Below, in pieces: positions 1 to 11,009 of a DNA stretch of 64,000 bases. A program made the translations under genes and the position numbers. The notes below the pieces were generated by a model that was given only the letters and a program-made list of their open reading frames with translations, was not told where the DNA came from and made no database searches. The stretch is from Bombardia bombarda (lineage: Eukaryota > Ascomycota > Sordariomycetes > Sordariales > Lasiosphaeriaceae): positions 682,001-746,000 of the forward strand of contig JAULSR010000010.1 of NCBI GenBank assembly GCA_030512295.1, written 5' to 3'. Position 1 is the stretch's first letter. The number at the start of each line of letters is the position of its first letter.

Positions 1-366
1 TCTCACCTTGCAATGCTCGCACCGCTTCTTCACGGAACTGTGCACCTTCATGCCCCTCGTCTGCTGCCTCTGGAAGACGCTGACACCAGTCTTGGCGCCC
101 AATTCGAGGGCACCGCCGCCTGTTGCCTGAGTCGTTGTCGCCGCGTGTACCGTGGGCCTCGAGCACGACGAGTGCTGGCACGTTGTGTGGTTGGAGAGGA
201 CCTTTTGCGAGAGGCTGCGGACATGCTGCTGTGACGGGATGGAGGCGGCGGGCGCGGCGGAGGAGGATCTGAGGGCGAGGGCGCGCATCGACGTGGCGAG
301 CGACGTAGCTGTTGTTGCCAACGCGCCCGACCGCGCGGCTTTGGACAAGATCGGTAGGCCCGCCAT
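1..366 (-). CDS. RTC6: Mitochondrial large-subunit ribosomal protein bL36m (5' part)
   Basis: Reading the minus strand from the ATG at 366-364 gives 120 codons without a stop. The N-terminal half is a Ser/Ala/Arg-rich leader consistent with a mitochondrial presequence. The C-terminal residues, GMKVHSSVKKRCEHCK, are the diagnostic start of the bL36 fold, a zinc-ribbon protein of the large ribosomal subunit; the two cysteines seen are the first CxxC-type ligand pair. The reading continues into GTGAGA at the window edge (6-1). Because bL36 proteins normally carry KVVRRK here, this is more likely a splice donor than coding sequence, so the rest of the fold lies outside the window. The product would act in the mitochondrial ribosome. 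The gene is divergent from the amidohydrolase at 689, and a telobox-like motif lies between them. The family is clear; only the left end is uncertain. Confidence 0.85.
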   Translation of the reverse strand, partial: MAGLPILSKAARSGALATTATSLATSMRALALRSSSAAPAASIPSQQHVRSLSQKVLSNHTTCQHSSCSRPTVHAATTTQATGGGALELGAKTGVSVFQRQQTRGMKVHSSVKKRCEHCKVR

Positions 367-688
367 TGATGTTGTTGTGCGGAAGGCAGTGGTGTCGCGA
401 AAGTCGTCGAGAAGCAGCTCTACTTCGCTTGGCTTTGGGTGGTGCCAATGTCGAATTGGGGCGGCCACCTGCAAGTTTCCGGCCCGTTAGCGGCGTCACG
501 TGCCTGTCACCCTGCTGACACTGGCAGACAAGGGTAGTTTAAAGGTCTTGGCGGAGAATGGATAAACCCTAACCCTGGTCTGCTGGATATAAGAAATCCC
601 CGTTTCAATGACGATGTCGAACCACGTCTCCATGCTCGGAAACCCCCAAATGGGCGACCATGATTTATGTCCCTGAACCCAATCCACC
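367..688. promoter_or_regulatory. Divergent promoter region with telobox-like motif
   Basis: This 322-bp stretch separates the bL36m start from the amidohydrolase start. It holds a telomere-repeat-like box: AACCCTAA at 565-572, inside AAACCCTAACCCT (564-576). Similar boxes are known upstream of fungal ribosomal-protein genes as Tbf1/telobox elements, so it more likely serves bL36m; that assignment is inference. No further gene is seen. Confidence 0.55.
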
Positions 689-1690
689 ATGACGCCCCCA
701 CTCATCACCCTCGAGGAGCACTTCTTCTCCGCCTCGGTCCCCAGCGACCTCCAGGAGAGCTACTCGGAGCAGTTCAAGCACGTAAATGGCATCTACGACA
801 AGCTGTGCGACATTGGCGAGACCCGCCTGCGGGACATGGACGCCGGCCGCGTCTCGCTGCAGGTCGTCAGCCACGCCCCGGGTCTCTATGACCCGGCCGC
901 CTGTCGGGCCGCCAACGACCAGCTCGCCGCCGCCATCAATGCCGAGGAGGTCCGCGCCGGCGGCAGCACCGGCAAGAGCCGCTTTGCTGGGTTCGCCGTC
1001 GCGCCCATGGGCCACCCGGACGAAGCAGCCGCCGAGCTGCGCCGCGCCATGACGGAGCTGGGCTTTGTCGGCGCCCTGGTGGACAACCACAGCAATGGCA
1101 AGTTCTTTGACGGGCCCGAGTATGATGTCTGGTGGGCGGCCGCCGAGGAGCTCGGCGCACCCGTGTACCTGCATCCTAATTTCCCAGGCGACGACCTGGC
1201 GCCGCGGTACAAGGGGAATTTTAGCGATGCGGCGGCGCTGAGCATGGGATCGAGCGGTTTGGGCTGGCATACGGAGACGGCGCTGCATCTGCTGAGGCTG
1301 TTTGCGTCGGGGTTGTTTGACAGACGGCCGGGGCTCAAGATCATTATTGGGCACATGGGCGAGACGATTCCGTTCATGCTGCAGCGGATACAGGCGCTAA
1401 GTAGGAGATGGGGTGATTTCCGGCGCGATTTCAAGACGGTGTATGATGAGAATGTGTGGATCACGACGAGTGGCGTGTGGAGTGTTGATCCGCTGCGGTG
1501 CATTCTAGCGAACACTAGGATTGATCATATACTGTATAGTGTTGATTATCCATTTCAGAGGAACGAGGTTGGCTTGGAGTGGATTACGGAGCTGGAGGAG
1601 AGTGGGTTGGTGAACGAGGAGCAGCTGAATGCTATTGCTTACGGGAATGCCGAGAAGCTGCTGGGAATCAGAGCTCCGAAGGGGGTTTGA
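689..1690 (+). CDS. Amidohydrolase-2 family decarboxylase (2,3-dihydroxybenzoate / gamma-resorcylate decarboxylase-like)
   Basis: An intronless 333-residue protein, about the usual length for the family. It has the features of metal-dependent amidohydrolase-2 decarboxylases: N-terminal LEEHF (Glu9 and His11 as metal ligands), YLHPNF (His162), IIGHMGE (His222) and YSVDYPF (Asp286). The segments GFVGALVDN and LRLFASGLFD are also typical. The closest known activities are non-oxidative decarboxylation of 2,3-dihydroxybenzoate, gamma-resorcylate or related hydroxybenzoates. Such enzymes are cytosolic and used in aromatic-acid catabolism or detoxification. The ATG at 689 places LEEHF at the expected distance from the N-terminus. 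No other aromatic-degradation gene lies alongside, so the natural substrate cannot be inferred from context. Family assignment is firm; substrate is open. Confidence 0.9.
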   Translation: MTPPLITLEEHFFSASVPSDLQESYSEQFKHVNGIYDKLCDIGETRLRDMDAGRVSLQVVSHAPGLYDPAACRAANDQLAAAINAEEVRAGGSTGKSRFAGFAVAPMGHPDEAAAELRRAMTELGFVGALVDNHSNGKFFDGPEYDVWWAAAEELGAPVYLHPNFPGDDLAPRYKGNFSDAAALSMGSSGLGWHTETALHLLRLFASGLFDRRPGLKIIIGHMGETIPFMLQRIQALSRRWGDFRRDFKTVYDENVWITTSGVWSVDPLRCILANTRIDHILYSVDYPFQRNEVGLEWITELEESGLVNEEQLNAIAYGNAEKLLGIRAPKGV

Positions 1691-2584
1691 TTACTGAGTG
1701 ATGGCTGACGAAGACGTACTTTGGGGTCAAAGTCAATTGATGTAGGGTTTGTATGTATCTTGCGAGCTATATGTCGTTCAGTCAGCTGTTTATATGCTGT
1801 GGAATGTTTGAAATATTTCCCAAGACAAAATTCTAGATGATACACTCTTGGAAAGACCTTAAGGAGTGATGTATATAAAACGGCCAAGAAATATTCAGAA
1901 AGCAAGACTTGTATAGTTAGGATGATGCATAACCGAATGAGAACGGACTGGTGACGATCTAGGGTAATATTACTATATCTGGGTTTGCTACTCCCATTTT
2001 GTTCATTAAAGCGAGCAGAGACAAGGTAGTTGAAGGAGGTGTTTGTGGTCAGGTAAAATCATGGTCTTTTAGCTACTACAAAAAGACTACCGCTATGCAT
2101 GACACATGATGGTATTGTATGGCATAGCTGTGGTGTCTGAATATCGGCGGTTATTGGTCTAGTATCTCTTCGAGACGGGATGCTGCCATCTAGTCTTTCT
2201 AGGGTCGACCACCTTATACTGCGGTAATACAAGCCAATCCTAGTATTCTTCGACTCGAACGACACCACGGGCCTGCCACTGAAGAAAAGCGGGCAACAAT
2301 AGTTAGGTGTACATCATCCGAGTTGCCAGGTTTGAGTTCTATGATAGGTATAAATCCATGTTTTTGTTTTGGACACCAAAAAGGCATCATTAGCCTCCGA
2401 ACGAAACGCCTGTGCGCCGGAAACCTCGCCGAAAGAAAGAACCGTCGAGTGTTGCCACCCCCGGCCTGCTCTATTCCATACTGCGCGCTGGCTGCGCTGA
2501 CGCGTCACCGCGCTAAATACTCCGTGACTCCCGAAAATGCCATCCCCGAAAGCCTCTCGTTCAAACGCCCCGAGAAAACTACAT
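1691..2584. other. Intergenic, convergent 3' regions
   Basis: This is the downstream region of the decarboxylase (+) and of RPS30 (-). It is moderately AT-rich to about 2300. Only short ORFs with no recognisable protein are present, and I see no RNA gene or repeat. Confidence 0.6.
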
Positions 2585-3023
2585 TTAGGTAGTGGTGGGG
2601 TTGGGGTTCATCTGTGGTTGTTGTGCGACTGTGTAAGCTGGCTATCCTCCATGATATGTCTGTCGTCGTAGCGTAGTGGCTCACCTTGCGCTTCCCGCCA
2701 GCAGTGACGGTGACATTGACGAAGCGGCGGGTGTAGAGGTCACGCTTGTGGGCGCGGCCCTTGGGGGTCTTGGCCTTCTCGGTTTTGTCAACCTGACCGG
2801 GAGACGTGGTTAGCTTGGACTGTTGCGTGCTTCGGGCCCTATGGCTAATTCGAAAAAGGAGGGCTCTCAAACCTTGGGGGTCTGCGACTTGACCTTGCCT
2901 GCGATTGAGAAAGAAGCGCGTCAGTTATGTGGATTTGCGACCGTCAAGCGGCGCGGGGCAAAAGTGCAAGGGCTATTGTGACGACGTACCAGCGCGAGCC
3001 AGCGATCCGTGAACCTTGCCCAT
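2585..3023 (-). CDS. RPS30: 40S ribosomal protein eS30
   Basis: Four exons on the minus strand: 3023-2990, 2898-2873, 2792-2685 and 2611-2585, joined by GT-AG introns of 91, 80 and 73 nt. The spliced 195 nt encode 64 residues, the normal length of a fungal eS30 without a ubiquitin-like fusion. The protein begins MGKVHGSLARAGKVK and contains the very conserved core GRAHKRDLYTRRFVNV followed by the basic C-terminus. It is a structural protein of the small ribosomal subunit near the decoding centre. The first exon carries only 34 nt and the last only 27 nt, so simple ORF calling misses the gene. It is transcribed head-to-head with RPS2, with 471 bp between the two start codons, suggesting a shared promoter. 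The identification is certain and each splice site keeps the frame. Confidence 0.95.
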
Positions 3024-3494
3024 GATGAAGAATGTGGTTGTTTTTCTGGATTTGTCGGTGGTGTAGTGTTGTGGTGTTGTCGGTGGACAGCAGGCGAATA
3101 CCTTCCAAAGTTGTCGTTATGTGTCGTCGTCGATGGCGATTTTTTGCCTCTGGCTGGCGGATGACTCGACACCGAACGACGCAGTGGCGGCTAAACACCG
3201 GGCTGCCAAGAGGTTTTGGCGCGCTCAGGCCACCTCGGCCGGGAAGTGGCGGCGGCTGCCAGGTGGGCCCCGCTCCATCAGCCCCGGGTTTCAGCTGCAA
3301 TTCGACTACGGCAGCGGCCTGGAATTCGAGGCATCAATATATTTTAGGGTTGGCGCTTGTGCGCACGAGATTTGGCGAAATTTGTAGCAAAAAGCTCCCC
3401 GCCTCGGACAAAAAAACGTCTTCCAGACTTGAAGTTCGCCTGCATCCACGACCGCAACCAGCCAATTTCTCGATACCAACGGCAACTTGCAACA
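3024..3494. promoter_or_regulatory. Bidirectional RPS30/RPS2 promoter with telobox-like motif
   Basis: The 471 bp between the RPS30 and RPS2 start codons must contain the promoters and 5' UTRs of both genes. TTAGGGTT at 3344-3351 is the same telobox-like octamer (opposite orientation) as the one upstream of bL36m. A pyrimidine-rich ACC/CAAC-type leader precedes the RPS2 ATG. No other gene is supported here. Confidence 0.65.
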
Positions 3495-4452
3495 ATGGCT
3501 GATCGAGGAACCAGTGCGCCCCGCGGCGGCGGTGGCTTTGCTTCCCGTGGAGGTGAACGCGGCGGCGACCGTGGCCGTGGCCGTGGAGGACGTCGTGGCG
3601 GACGCCGTGGTGGAAAGAGCGAGGAGAAGGAGTGGCAGCCCGTCACCAAGCTCGGCCGTCTCGTGAAGGCCGGCAAGATCAAGTCGATGGAGGAGATCTA
3701 CCTGCACTCTCTCCCCATCAAGGAGTACCAGATCGTCGACTTCTTCCTCCCCAAGCTCAAGGATGAGGTCATGAAGGTGCGCAAAGAGCAAAGTCCACAA
3801 TTTCGATGCCTTCTTCAATTGTGACCAGTTTCTGACACCTCTCGCCCCGAATACAGATCAAGCCCGTCCAGAAGCAGACCCGTGCCGGTCAGCGTACCCG
3901 TTTCAAGGCTATCGTCATCATTGGCGACTCTGAGGGTCACGTCGGTCTCGGAATCAAGACCTCCAAGGAAGTCGCTACCGCCATTCGCGCCGCCATCATC
4001 ATCGCGAAGCTCAGCGTCATCCCCGTGAGACGCGGATACTGGGGTACCAACCTTGGTCTCCCCCACTCTCTCCCCACCAAGGAGAGCGGCAAGTGCGGTT
4101 CCGTCACCGTTCGTGTAAGTAGCAGAAAGCAATTGAGGGATCCCGAAGCGCTGTGGCAGACAAGGAGGCTAATTTTGTGAATGTCTAGCTCATCCCCGCC
4201 CCCCGTGGTACCAACATCGTCGCTTCCCCCGCCGTCAAGCGTCTTCTCCAGCTCGCCGGTATCGAGGATGCCTACACCTCCTCTTCCGGCTCCACCAAGA
4301 CCCTTGAGAACACCCTCAAGGCTACCTTCGCCGCCATCTCCAACACCTACGGCTTCCTTACGCCCAACTTGTGGAAGGAGACCAAGTTGATCAGATCTCC
4401 CCTCGAGGAGTTTGCCGACACCCTCCGGGACGGCAAGCGTTACGCCAACTAG
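3495..4452 (+). CDS. RPS2: 40S ribosomal protein uS5
   Basis: Three exons, 3495-3776, 3857-4114 and 4189-4452, encode 267 residues, the usual size of fungal uS5. Both introns are short phase-0 introns (GTGCGC...CAG and GTAAGT...TAG). The N-terminus is an RGG/GR-rich tail (about residues 9-40), a known arginine-methylation region of eukaryotic Rps2. The S5 double-stranded RNA-binding domain and C-terminal domain follow, with landmarks LPIKEYQIVDFF, GHVGLGIKTSKEVATAIR, IPVRRGYWGT and GTNIVASPAVKRLLQLAG. The protein sits at the mRNA entry channel of the 40S subunit and is essential for accurate translation. It is paired head-to-head with RPS30, which fits coordinated expression of ribosomal proteins. 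The identification is certain. Confidence 0.97.
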
Positions 4453-5150
4453 AGTGGTGGACGAGGGAGGTGATGCTCAGCGATGGGATGAATCTTTTGG
4501 GGCGTCTGTGGTTATTTAATTGCATGGGCTCCGGAAATGGCATGGATTGAGGCTCTCTAAAATAAGCACGATCGGCCTGAATCGATTTTATGATGACTTA
4601 CGCCGTTTCCCCCATAATGAACGATTCCATTGGTGCTATTATTGTGATGTAGGCGAGCGGACGCTCTTCTCGGGACTCTCGCAAGACCAGGAGAGCCGGT
4701 TTACTGGTTTGATGGCTACCTAACCTGTGAGACCCTTGATTACCCCTTTTTCAGAGCTGACATCGGTAGGTGCGGGCGAACCCAAATATATTCATCCCCA
4801 ATGCGCATGCCGGTAATTGTCGAGCAACCCAGGGCTCCTGCAGCACGTCTGAGCCTCGCAGTGAGGAGCCGTCCAGCCATGCTTCCTGCCAAAGATCTTA
4901 CCTCTTCCTCCAGGAAGGAAGCACCGGGAGTCTGGTCTAGAAAACTCGAGCCTCAACTTTCGTTCCAATCTTTTTATCTGGCAGCAATCTTCACTTTCTT
5001 GGCTTCACAGCGCCTCGTCACTCCTTTTTGGACCTCGAGTTTTGGACTTTTGAGTTTTGGAACCAATTTTGACGTCCTGGTTTTGGAGCTGTATCCCCTA
5101 TCCATACTATTTTCTCAAAAAGACGCAACTGGGCCCCGTCCTTGGCGACC
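4453..5150. other. Intergenic, RPS2 3' region and WSC-gene promoter
   Basis: About 700 bp between tandem genes. The half nearer 5150 is rich in TTTTGGA/CTTTTGAG-like pyrimidine/purine alternations and probably contains the promoter and leader of the WSC gene. No further gene is seen. Confidence 0.5.
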
Positions 5151-8100
5151 ATGCCGTCTGTTGCCCGTCTCCTCGCGGTTCTTTTCCTGTTTCCTACCAG
5201 CTACACCTTGAGCACCCCCGTCCTACCCGGCAATGACACACCAGAGCTCCCTGACGCCCAGCAGGACCCCTCGACACCAGACGATGGATCGATGATTGAC
5301 GACCCTAACATACTTTCTTCCTTGCTGCACCCACAGCCGAGCTCGACCAATGCTGTGCCCCTGGTGTCAACAACACAGGCACCGATATCACAATCAGCTG
5401 GAGATTTGGGGCCTCTTGGAGGACTGCTCTCGATCGTCAATACCATTCTGAACCCACTCACCAACCTTCCGGATGGTGCACCTTTGGTCCCTGATCTGGC
5501 TACCGTCCTTCCCGCTGCTGTAGCACCTCTTCAGCCGCTCGTCTCACTTATCTCAAGTATTCTCTCCCTTCCACAGGCAGGGAACCCAACGACGTCTTCC
5601 GGAGACCTTTTAACGTCTGCTGCGGCGGCATCGGACTCAGCCCTATCGTCAAACCCTGCAATGCCTCTGCCTATCGTAACTACGTTTGTTACAGTCATCG
5701 ACACGAACCTGCCAGCAGCCGTGCCTCTTTCGGCATTGCTTCCGTCCATTACGGTACCGACCGCAGTCATACCAGCACTAGCATCGGATCTTGGGCCCTT
5801 GATCTCGCAGCTGGGTAGTAATTTGCCATCAGCAATGCCAGTTCTGATGTCTCTGGGATCGATGTTGAACTCCGAGGCCTCTGGAGCAGCCATCCCGGAA
5901 GTCCAGTCTCTCACGGCTTTGATCGCCTCCGAAGTGGCTTCCCTCACCCAAGAGGTCCTCTCGGCAACCGTCTTAGTCCCAACAGTTCTCCCAGTCATGA
6001 GTCTTGAGCTGCCGTCCTCTACTATTGCAATCCCCGTTCCCACGAGCCTAGCTGAGCAGCTTGCGGGGTTATCGCTCCCTACAGGTGCACCCTTGTCTGA
6101 ACTTGCGGCTACGCTGTCGGGTATTGTTGGTTCAGATAATTCTGGATTAATCGACTCAATCGTCGGAGCTATTGTGTCGACATTGGACGGCATGGTTCTG
6201 AGCAGTCAGGTGAACAGTTTGAACAGTCTAATTGGCGGGATTCCGGTCGCAGCTGGATCTGTCATCTCAGCAGTCACTCAGGAATTTTGCTCTCAACTGT
6301 CCATGGTAGGGGGGTCCATGATCACGATAGCTGTCCCCTGTGATTCTGGTTCAACAGCCACAACTTCGTCTGGGGATTCAAGTGCAGGAGCGAGCCCGGT
6401 ATTCCCAGGCGCGATGTCTGCTTCGGTTACCATTACAGGGCCTCCACTCTCAGAGCTTTCAGTATCAGTGTGGACTACAATGACAGCCTCGCCGTCTACG
6501 ACTACCGCGGTGTCGACTACTATCACAGGCTCTCCGCCTATATCTCAGACTGTCCTAACTACTATCACTCTCCCACCCGTGTCTGTTACTTTTTCTTCTT
6601 CTGGTATAGCAAGCAGCTCATCTGGACCGACCTTGATGACAGTTTCAACGACCACTCTTGTAGTCACTGTCACCAACGTAGAGATCAGTACTGTAACTAC
6701 CTGCCCTGCAGCTACTTCGTATGTACTTAATCTGTCCTCCCTGCATTTGATAACACTACTGACCGTACGACCAGGACTGCAAGCCTCACGTGTCCTAAAC
6801 TCCCACCGTGTCCTTCTTGCCCAATAACACTGGCATGCCCTTCTGGTACAGATATCGGCGGTTCAAATACAGATGCTAGTAGTTCAGGTATCTGCTCTGT
6901 GAGCACTGACACCGGCAACGGGGGAAGCTTAGTTCCATCAAGAACAGCTGGGAGCAATCCGGGTCCTTGCCCCGGGGAGGGATACACCTGCGATGACTGC
7001 GTCGATGGCTGGTTTTGTCCTCCACCTCATACATCAGCTCAACCAGCACCTTGCGGATACGGTTGGCCATGCTATCACTGTGCTGGTGGCTGGTTCTGTG
7101 TTCCGTCCGCCACCCTCGCCCCTACGACTGTTACGGTCTGTCCCCTTTCTGTCCCTGGGAACCCAACTCCACATACCACCACAGTTGCATACATGACTCT
7201 GACGTCTACCGCGATGGTCGTGATCCCCGAGCCGCCTCTTCCCAGCGAAACACTGCATCCTGCTCTTGCGGGCTGGAAATATGCTGGCTGTTACAAAGAT
7301 GATGAGTACAGGGCGTTGAAGAACAGCTCAGTTACGACTGCGGTCGTTGGTGGCATGACCAACGAGAAATGCATCGTTTTCTGCAACAACCAGGGCTTTG
7401 GCCTCGCCGGTACAGAAGACGCATATCAATGTTTTTGTGGAGATTTCTTGGTTGACTCTTGGCTTCTGGCCGATTCCGACTGTGACAGCACTTGCGAATC
7501 TGACGCGTCTTCTACCTGCGGGGGCAGGTGGGCGTTGAGCGTGTGGAGCCCCGACGGCCATGTTCCAATGGCTATCGGGCCAGAGGAAGAGTTTGTCATG
7601 CCAACACCGACACCAGGTCAGACGGAAATGTCGGTTGTCACAGGAGGTGTACGGCAGACTATCATCCAGATTACGACGCCGGTATTCGAGTTTCCAGCTC
7701 CTGAGACTATGACAGACATGGACATCTTCCCGATGACCGGATCAGCCTTGACATATGCTACAAAGATGTTATCTGGTGTCAATCAACTAAATGTTGACAA
7801 TATCAATGTCGAGGATATCGCTTCGACGGTTCACGCCATCGTCTCAGCCGCCATGGCGGAGGCACAGCAGATTGCCGCAGCAGAGGTTGCAAAGGCAAAC
7901 TCCATGGTCTCAGGGGCCAAAAACATTGTTGGCGAGGGATTTGAGAAAATGGCTGCCGAGCTAAATGGTGTGGTTGCTGGTGCGTTTCCGGAAAGGATAG
8001 CTTGGACAACGTGTAGCACAACCATCACTTCATGCAGCTCGACGACAACACTTAGCACAACGATGACATGCACGACAAGTAGTCCAACTACTACTTCCCC

Positions 8101-9109
8101 TTCCAGTGGAGGAAGTGCAGCACCAGTCGGCAACCAGCCGAGCGTCAGCTCACCCACCTCTTCCACGGTGCCGGGGACTTTGTCCACCCCTGACAGCACA
8201 GTAACTGTTTCAGAGTTGACAGTGACAATTGGGCCTTCTGGAACAGGAAGTGCGGCTCCAGTACAGCTGTCAACCACTTCTCCGTCTTCGAGTTCATTAC
8301 CAAGCTCTCCAACATCTGGAATCGGAACGACTCCAACTTCAACTCCTCTTTCGGGAGCTGCAAGTGCACATCCAATTGGACTATCAGTTACGCCTTTCAG
8401 CACCAGCGCTGCCACCTCGCCGGGATTAAGCACTCCGTTTCCATCGCTGGATCACGGCAGTAGTCCTGACAACCCTTCCGGTACTGCGTCTGTTCCAACT
8501 TCAGCCCAGACGGGACAAACGCCAACGGCGACTACTTTGAGCATTTCAACTCCATCGCTAGATCATGGCAGCGCCCCTACTAACAATCCATCTCCATCGC
8601 TAGATCATGGCAATGCCCCCACTGAAAGTCTAAGTCCGTCGCTAGATCATGGCAGCGCCCCCACTGACAATCCATCCGGCGTTAATTCGGCTGCCCCAGT
8701 GTGGAATAGCAAGTCCAGACCTTCAATAGATACCACCAGCACACCGAGCCAGTCAGCACTAACTGCTCCTACTTTGGCATCTCAACCCCAGCCAACTTCC
8801 GCAGTGCCGTCGATAGATCACGACAGTGCTCCTAGCAATCCATCTGGCGTCGGCTCAGCAGCTCCGGTTCCGAATAGCCAGCCTCTAACAGCGACGAGCG
8901 GCACATCAGTGCTGACAACCTCTACACCGGCATCACAACCTCAGTCGACTGCAGGAGCGCCCTCGACAACACAGCCTTTGCCACTCACAGGTGGCGGGTC
9001 GCCACTGCCTGTTTCCACGGGTAGCTCGCCCCCTGTCGAGACGTACATTGAGTCTATTACGACTACCATCACTGATGTTCCTTTGCGAGCGAGGGCGTTT
9101 ACTGCATAA
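5151..9109 (+). CDS. Secreted WSC-domain, Ser/Thr-rich mucin-like cell-surface protein
   Basis: Two exons, 5151-6718 and 6775-9109, separated by a 56-nt GTATGT...CAG intron that keeps the frame, encode about 1300 residues. Residues 1-22 form a signal peptide. Residues about 60-400 are hydrophobic and Ser/Pro/Leu-rich with no recognised fold, followed by a Thr/Ser stretch. Two cysteine modules (about 588-633) share the pattern C-x-G-x-x-C-x-x-C-x-x-GWFC. A WSC domain follows (about 688-784: GWKYAGCYKD, then CFCGD), a carbohydrate-binding fold of cell-wall sensors and secreted glycosidases. The C-terminal third is a Ser/Thr/Pro stalk with five copies of an SLDHG-type repeat (about 1079-1215). 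No C-terminal membrane helix or clear GPI signal is visible, so it is probably secreted or wall-bound and heavily O-glycosylated. The ATG at 5151 is chosen because it opens the signal peptide. The precise role is unknown. Confidence 0.85.
8441..8850 (+). repeat. Imperfect SLDHG repeats within the WSC gene
   Basis: Five copies of a unit reading P-S-L/I-D-H-G/D-x-A/S-P lie near 8441, 8552, 8593, 8636 and 8809. The middle three are close together and nearly identical at the DNA level (GCTAGATCATGGCA core). The flanking copies are more diverged and add an NPSG-x-x-SAAPV tail. Confidence 0.8.
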
Positions 9110-10258
9110 AGGAGTTGAGATAAATTCGTGGTGCATCATAGATGGCTGCATAGCTGTCCCGGCGACAGGTGATGTTGCCATTAATGAATATATGAATACG
9201 GGATAGGAGTGTTTTTGATATGGGATTTGATAACAGGAGGGGGTGGTTCAGGCGATCACGGGGTTCTTTTTGGTGCAAAAAGTAAAGCATTTTCTGGTCT
9301 ATTGTCATGTGTTAAGATCGCTGAGGCCTTTGGAATTTTCGCTCTTTTTGGAAGCATGCTACGAGTTTCTTTTGTTACTTGAGATAATATGGAAAGGAGA
9401 AGAGCATCGTTCGTCACATTGTTGTGTTATCGAGAGAGATAAAATAAGATTGTTAATAGTTAATGCATGATTTTGCTGTCGTGTGAGTGTGTCGTGATGA
9501 TGTGCACACTGGTGTCTGTGATTTGAATCACAAACCTGTTCTCGATTGAAACAAGTATCATATTGCCGTAGCAGATACCTAGTCACCAATGCACCAAGAG
9601 TACCTATTAAACCTTTGGGGTTCGATATTCAACATTTCATACGCCGCAACGCAAATCCTATGTATCAATTACGGCAGCAAATATGAACTAGTGAGCCCAT
9701 GTTAAAGTGGTCGTATCAGATCCCCAGTTTGCAAAGTCCTCCATCATACATGTATGTTATTGTCAGGTTTATATATCATTCCCAAGGCCATTTACCCCTA
9801 TTTCTTCCATCCACCACTTTTATCCCACCAATCAGCCTCCTCCTGCCAGTAAAAAAATCCCACTCCTCCTTTTCAACGCTCTTTATCTCTCCCAAATCCA
9901 CAAACAGACAGCTCTTAAATCTTAATATTGTCCTTCATCCCCTTACCAAGGCCGGCAGTTCTTTGTCCTCCGCTCACCAAATCTGCCGTTACCACTATCT
10001 CTCAGGAATCCAGGTAGGCCCTTGCATAGCAATAAGTGGGGCAAAACAACAACAAGTCAACAACAACTGCGGATCGAAACCGGCGGCTGAGTTCAGCATC
10101 CACACTCACTTTGTGAGTCATGTAAAGTCTGCAACCTAATATGTAACTCAAACCCACCGATCCACACCACACACCCACACACCCATACACCTGCCCACAT
10201 AATCACTCCTTCCTCCTTGAGTGATTATCCCTCCGCATCTTTCAACAAACATCTAACA
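9110..10258. other. Intergenic between WSC gene and tRNA-iMet
   Basis: About 1.1 kb, AT-rich in the first half and pyrimidine-rich (CTCC/TCCC runs) from about 9790 onward. No protein-coding or RNA gene was recognised before the tRNA. Confidence 0.5.
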
Positions 10259-10330
10259 AGCTGCGTGGCGCAGCGGAAGCGCGCCGGGCTCATAACCCGG
10301 AGGTCACTCGATCGAAACGAGTCGCAGCTA
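10259..10330 (+). tRNA. Initiator tRNA-Met (CAT)
   Basis: The 72-nt sequence folds as a cloverleaf. The acceptor stem AGCTGCG pairs with CGCAGCT, giving the A1:U72 pair that marks eukaryotic initiators. The D arm is GCGCAGCGGAAGCGC, the anticodon stem-loop CGGG-CTCATAA-CCCG carries CAT, and the T-loop is GATCGAAAC in place of the elongator TTCGA loop. There is no intron. Discriminator A is at 10330. The gene is solitary, with no neighbouring tRNA in the next 48 kb. Confidence 0.96.
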
Positions 10331-11009
10331 GTAAGCATTTTATTTTTCTCTTTTTGTCATTCCATACCTATTCCCTTTCCCTTACTTTTGTCCTTTCCCT
10401 TACTTCTGTGACTCTTTTTAAACATCTAATCCCTTACATTTTCCCATTCCATAACCACAACCTCTCCATTCTTATCATTTGTACAGTAATACCTAAAGTA
10501 CCTAGTTTACCCATGAATGCCTTTGATTTGTGGTTAGGGAGGAGGCAGACATCTACCTTCTCCACGGTCTGCACTGCATGTGAGTCTTTCGTAACGATAT
10601 GCACCTGAGATACTTACATAGTAGAAGGGTAAACTCTATTGAACGTACTGGTTGTCTTCGGTTTGCCATAATGTCTATCTACATCTTCATCGCTTAGTGA
10701 CTGCATTTTGTCCTAAGGGGGGCAGGGGGCGGCTGGGAGGTTTGATTGGGTTTCACTCCATCTTCACTCTATTCGTCGCGCATACATGAGATGGAAGTAA
10801 TCGAAGTCATCTGGTATTAGCTGAACTCTGCTGTACAATCTGCCTTAGCTTTGGTCATGGTGACCCATACAGCTTGCTGTTACACAAGGTACCTTAAGCC
10901 GCCAGTCGCGAATAAGTATCTTCTCATTTCGTTGGCAAAGATAGCACCCTCTCCAGCTCTTCTCCGTCCACAGCAGCCACCATCTGAGAGAGGTACCTAC
11001 TGTATCGCA
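10331..11009. other. Intergenic, tRNA downstream and phosphotransferase promoter
   Basis: About 680 bp containing T/C-rich sequence after the tRNA and the promoter of the phosphotransferase gene. An in-frame extension upstream of 11010 is open but reads as non-conserved sequence and is taken as leader. Confidence 0.5.
10338..10355 (+). terminator. RNA polymerase III terminator of tRNA-iMet
   Basis: Consecutive T runs (T4, T5, T5) start 8 nt after the tRNA 3' end, the standard Pol III termination signal. Confidence 0.8.

Noticed and set aside
1..490. Plus-strand ORFs over the bL36m gene
   Set aside because: They are shadows; the minus strand carries the unmistakable bL36 sequence.
10851..11009. 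53-residue N-terminal extension of the phosphotransferase
   Set aside because: No kinase-fold similarity and an AGG-TACC-rich leader-like composition; the ATG at 11010 is a better start.
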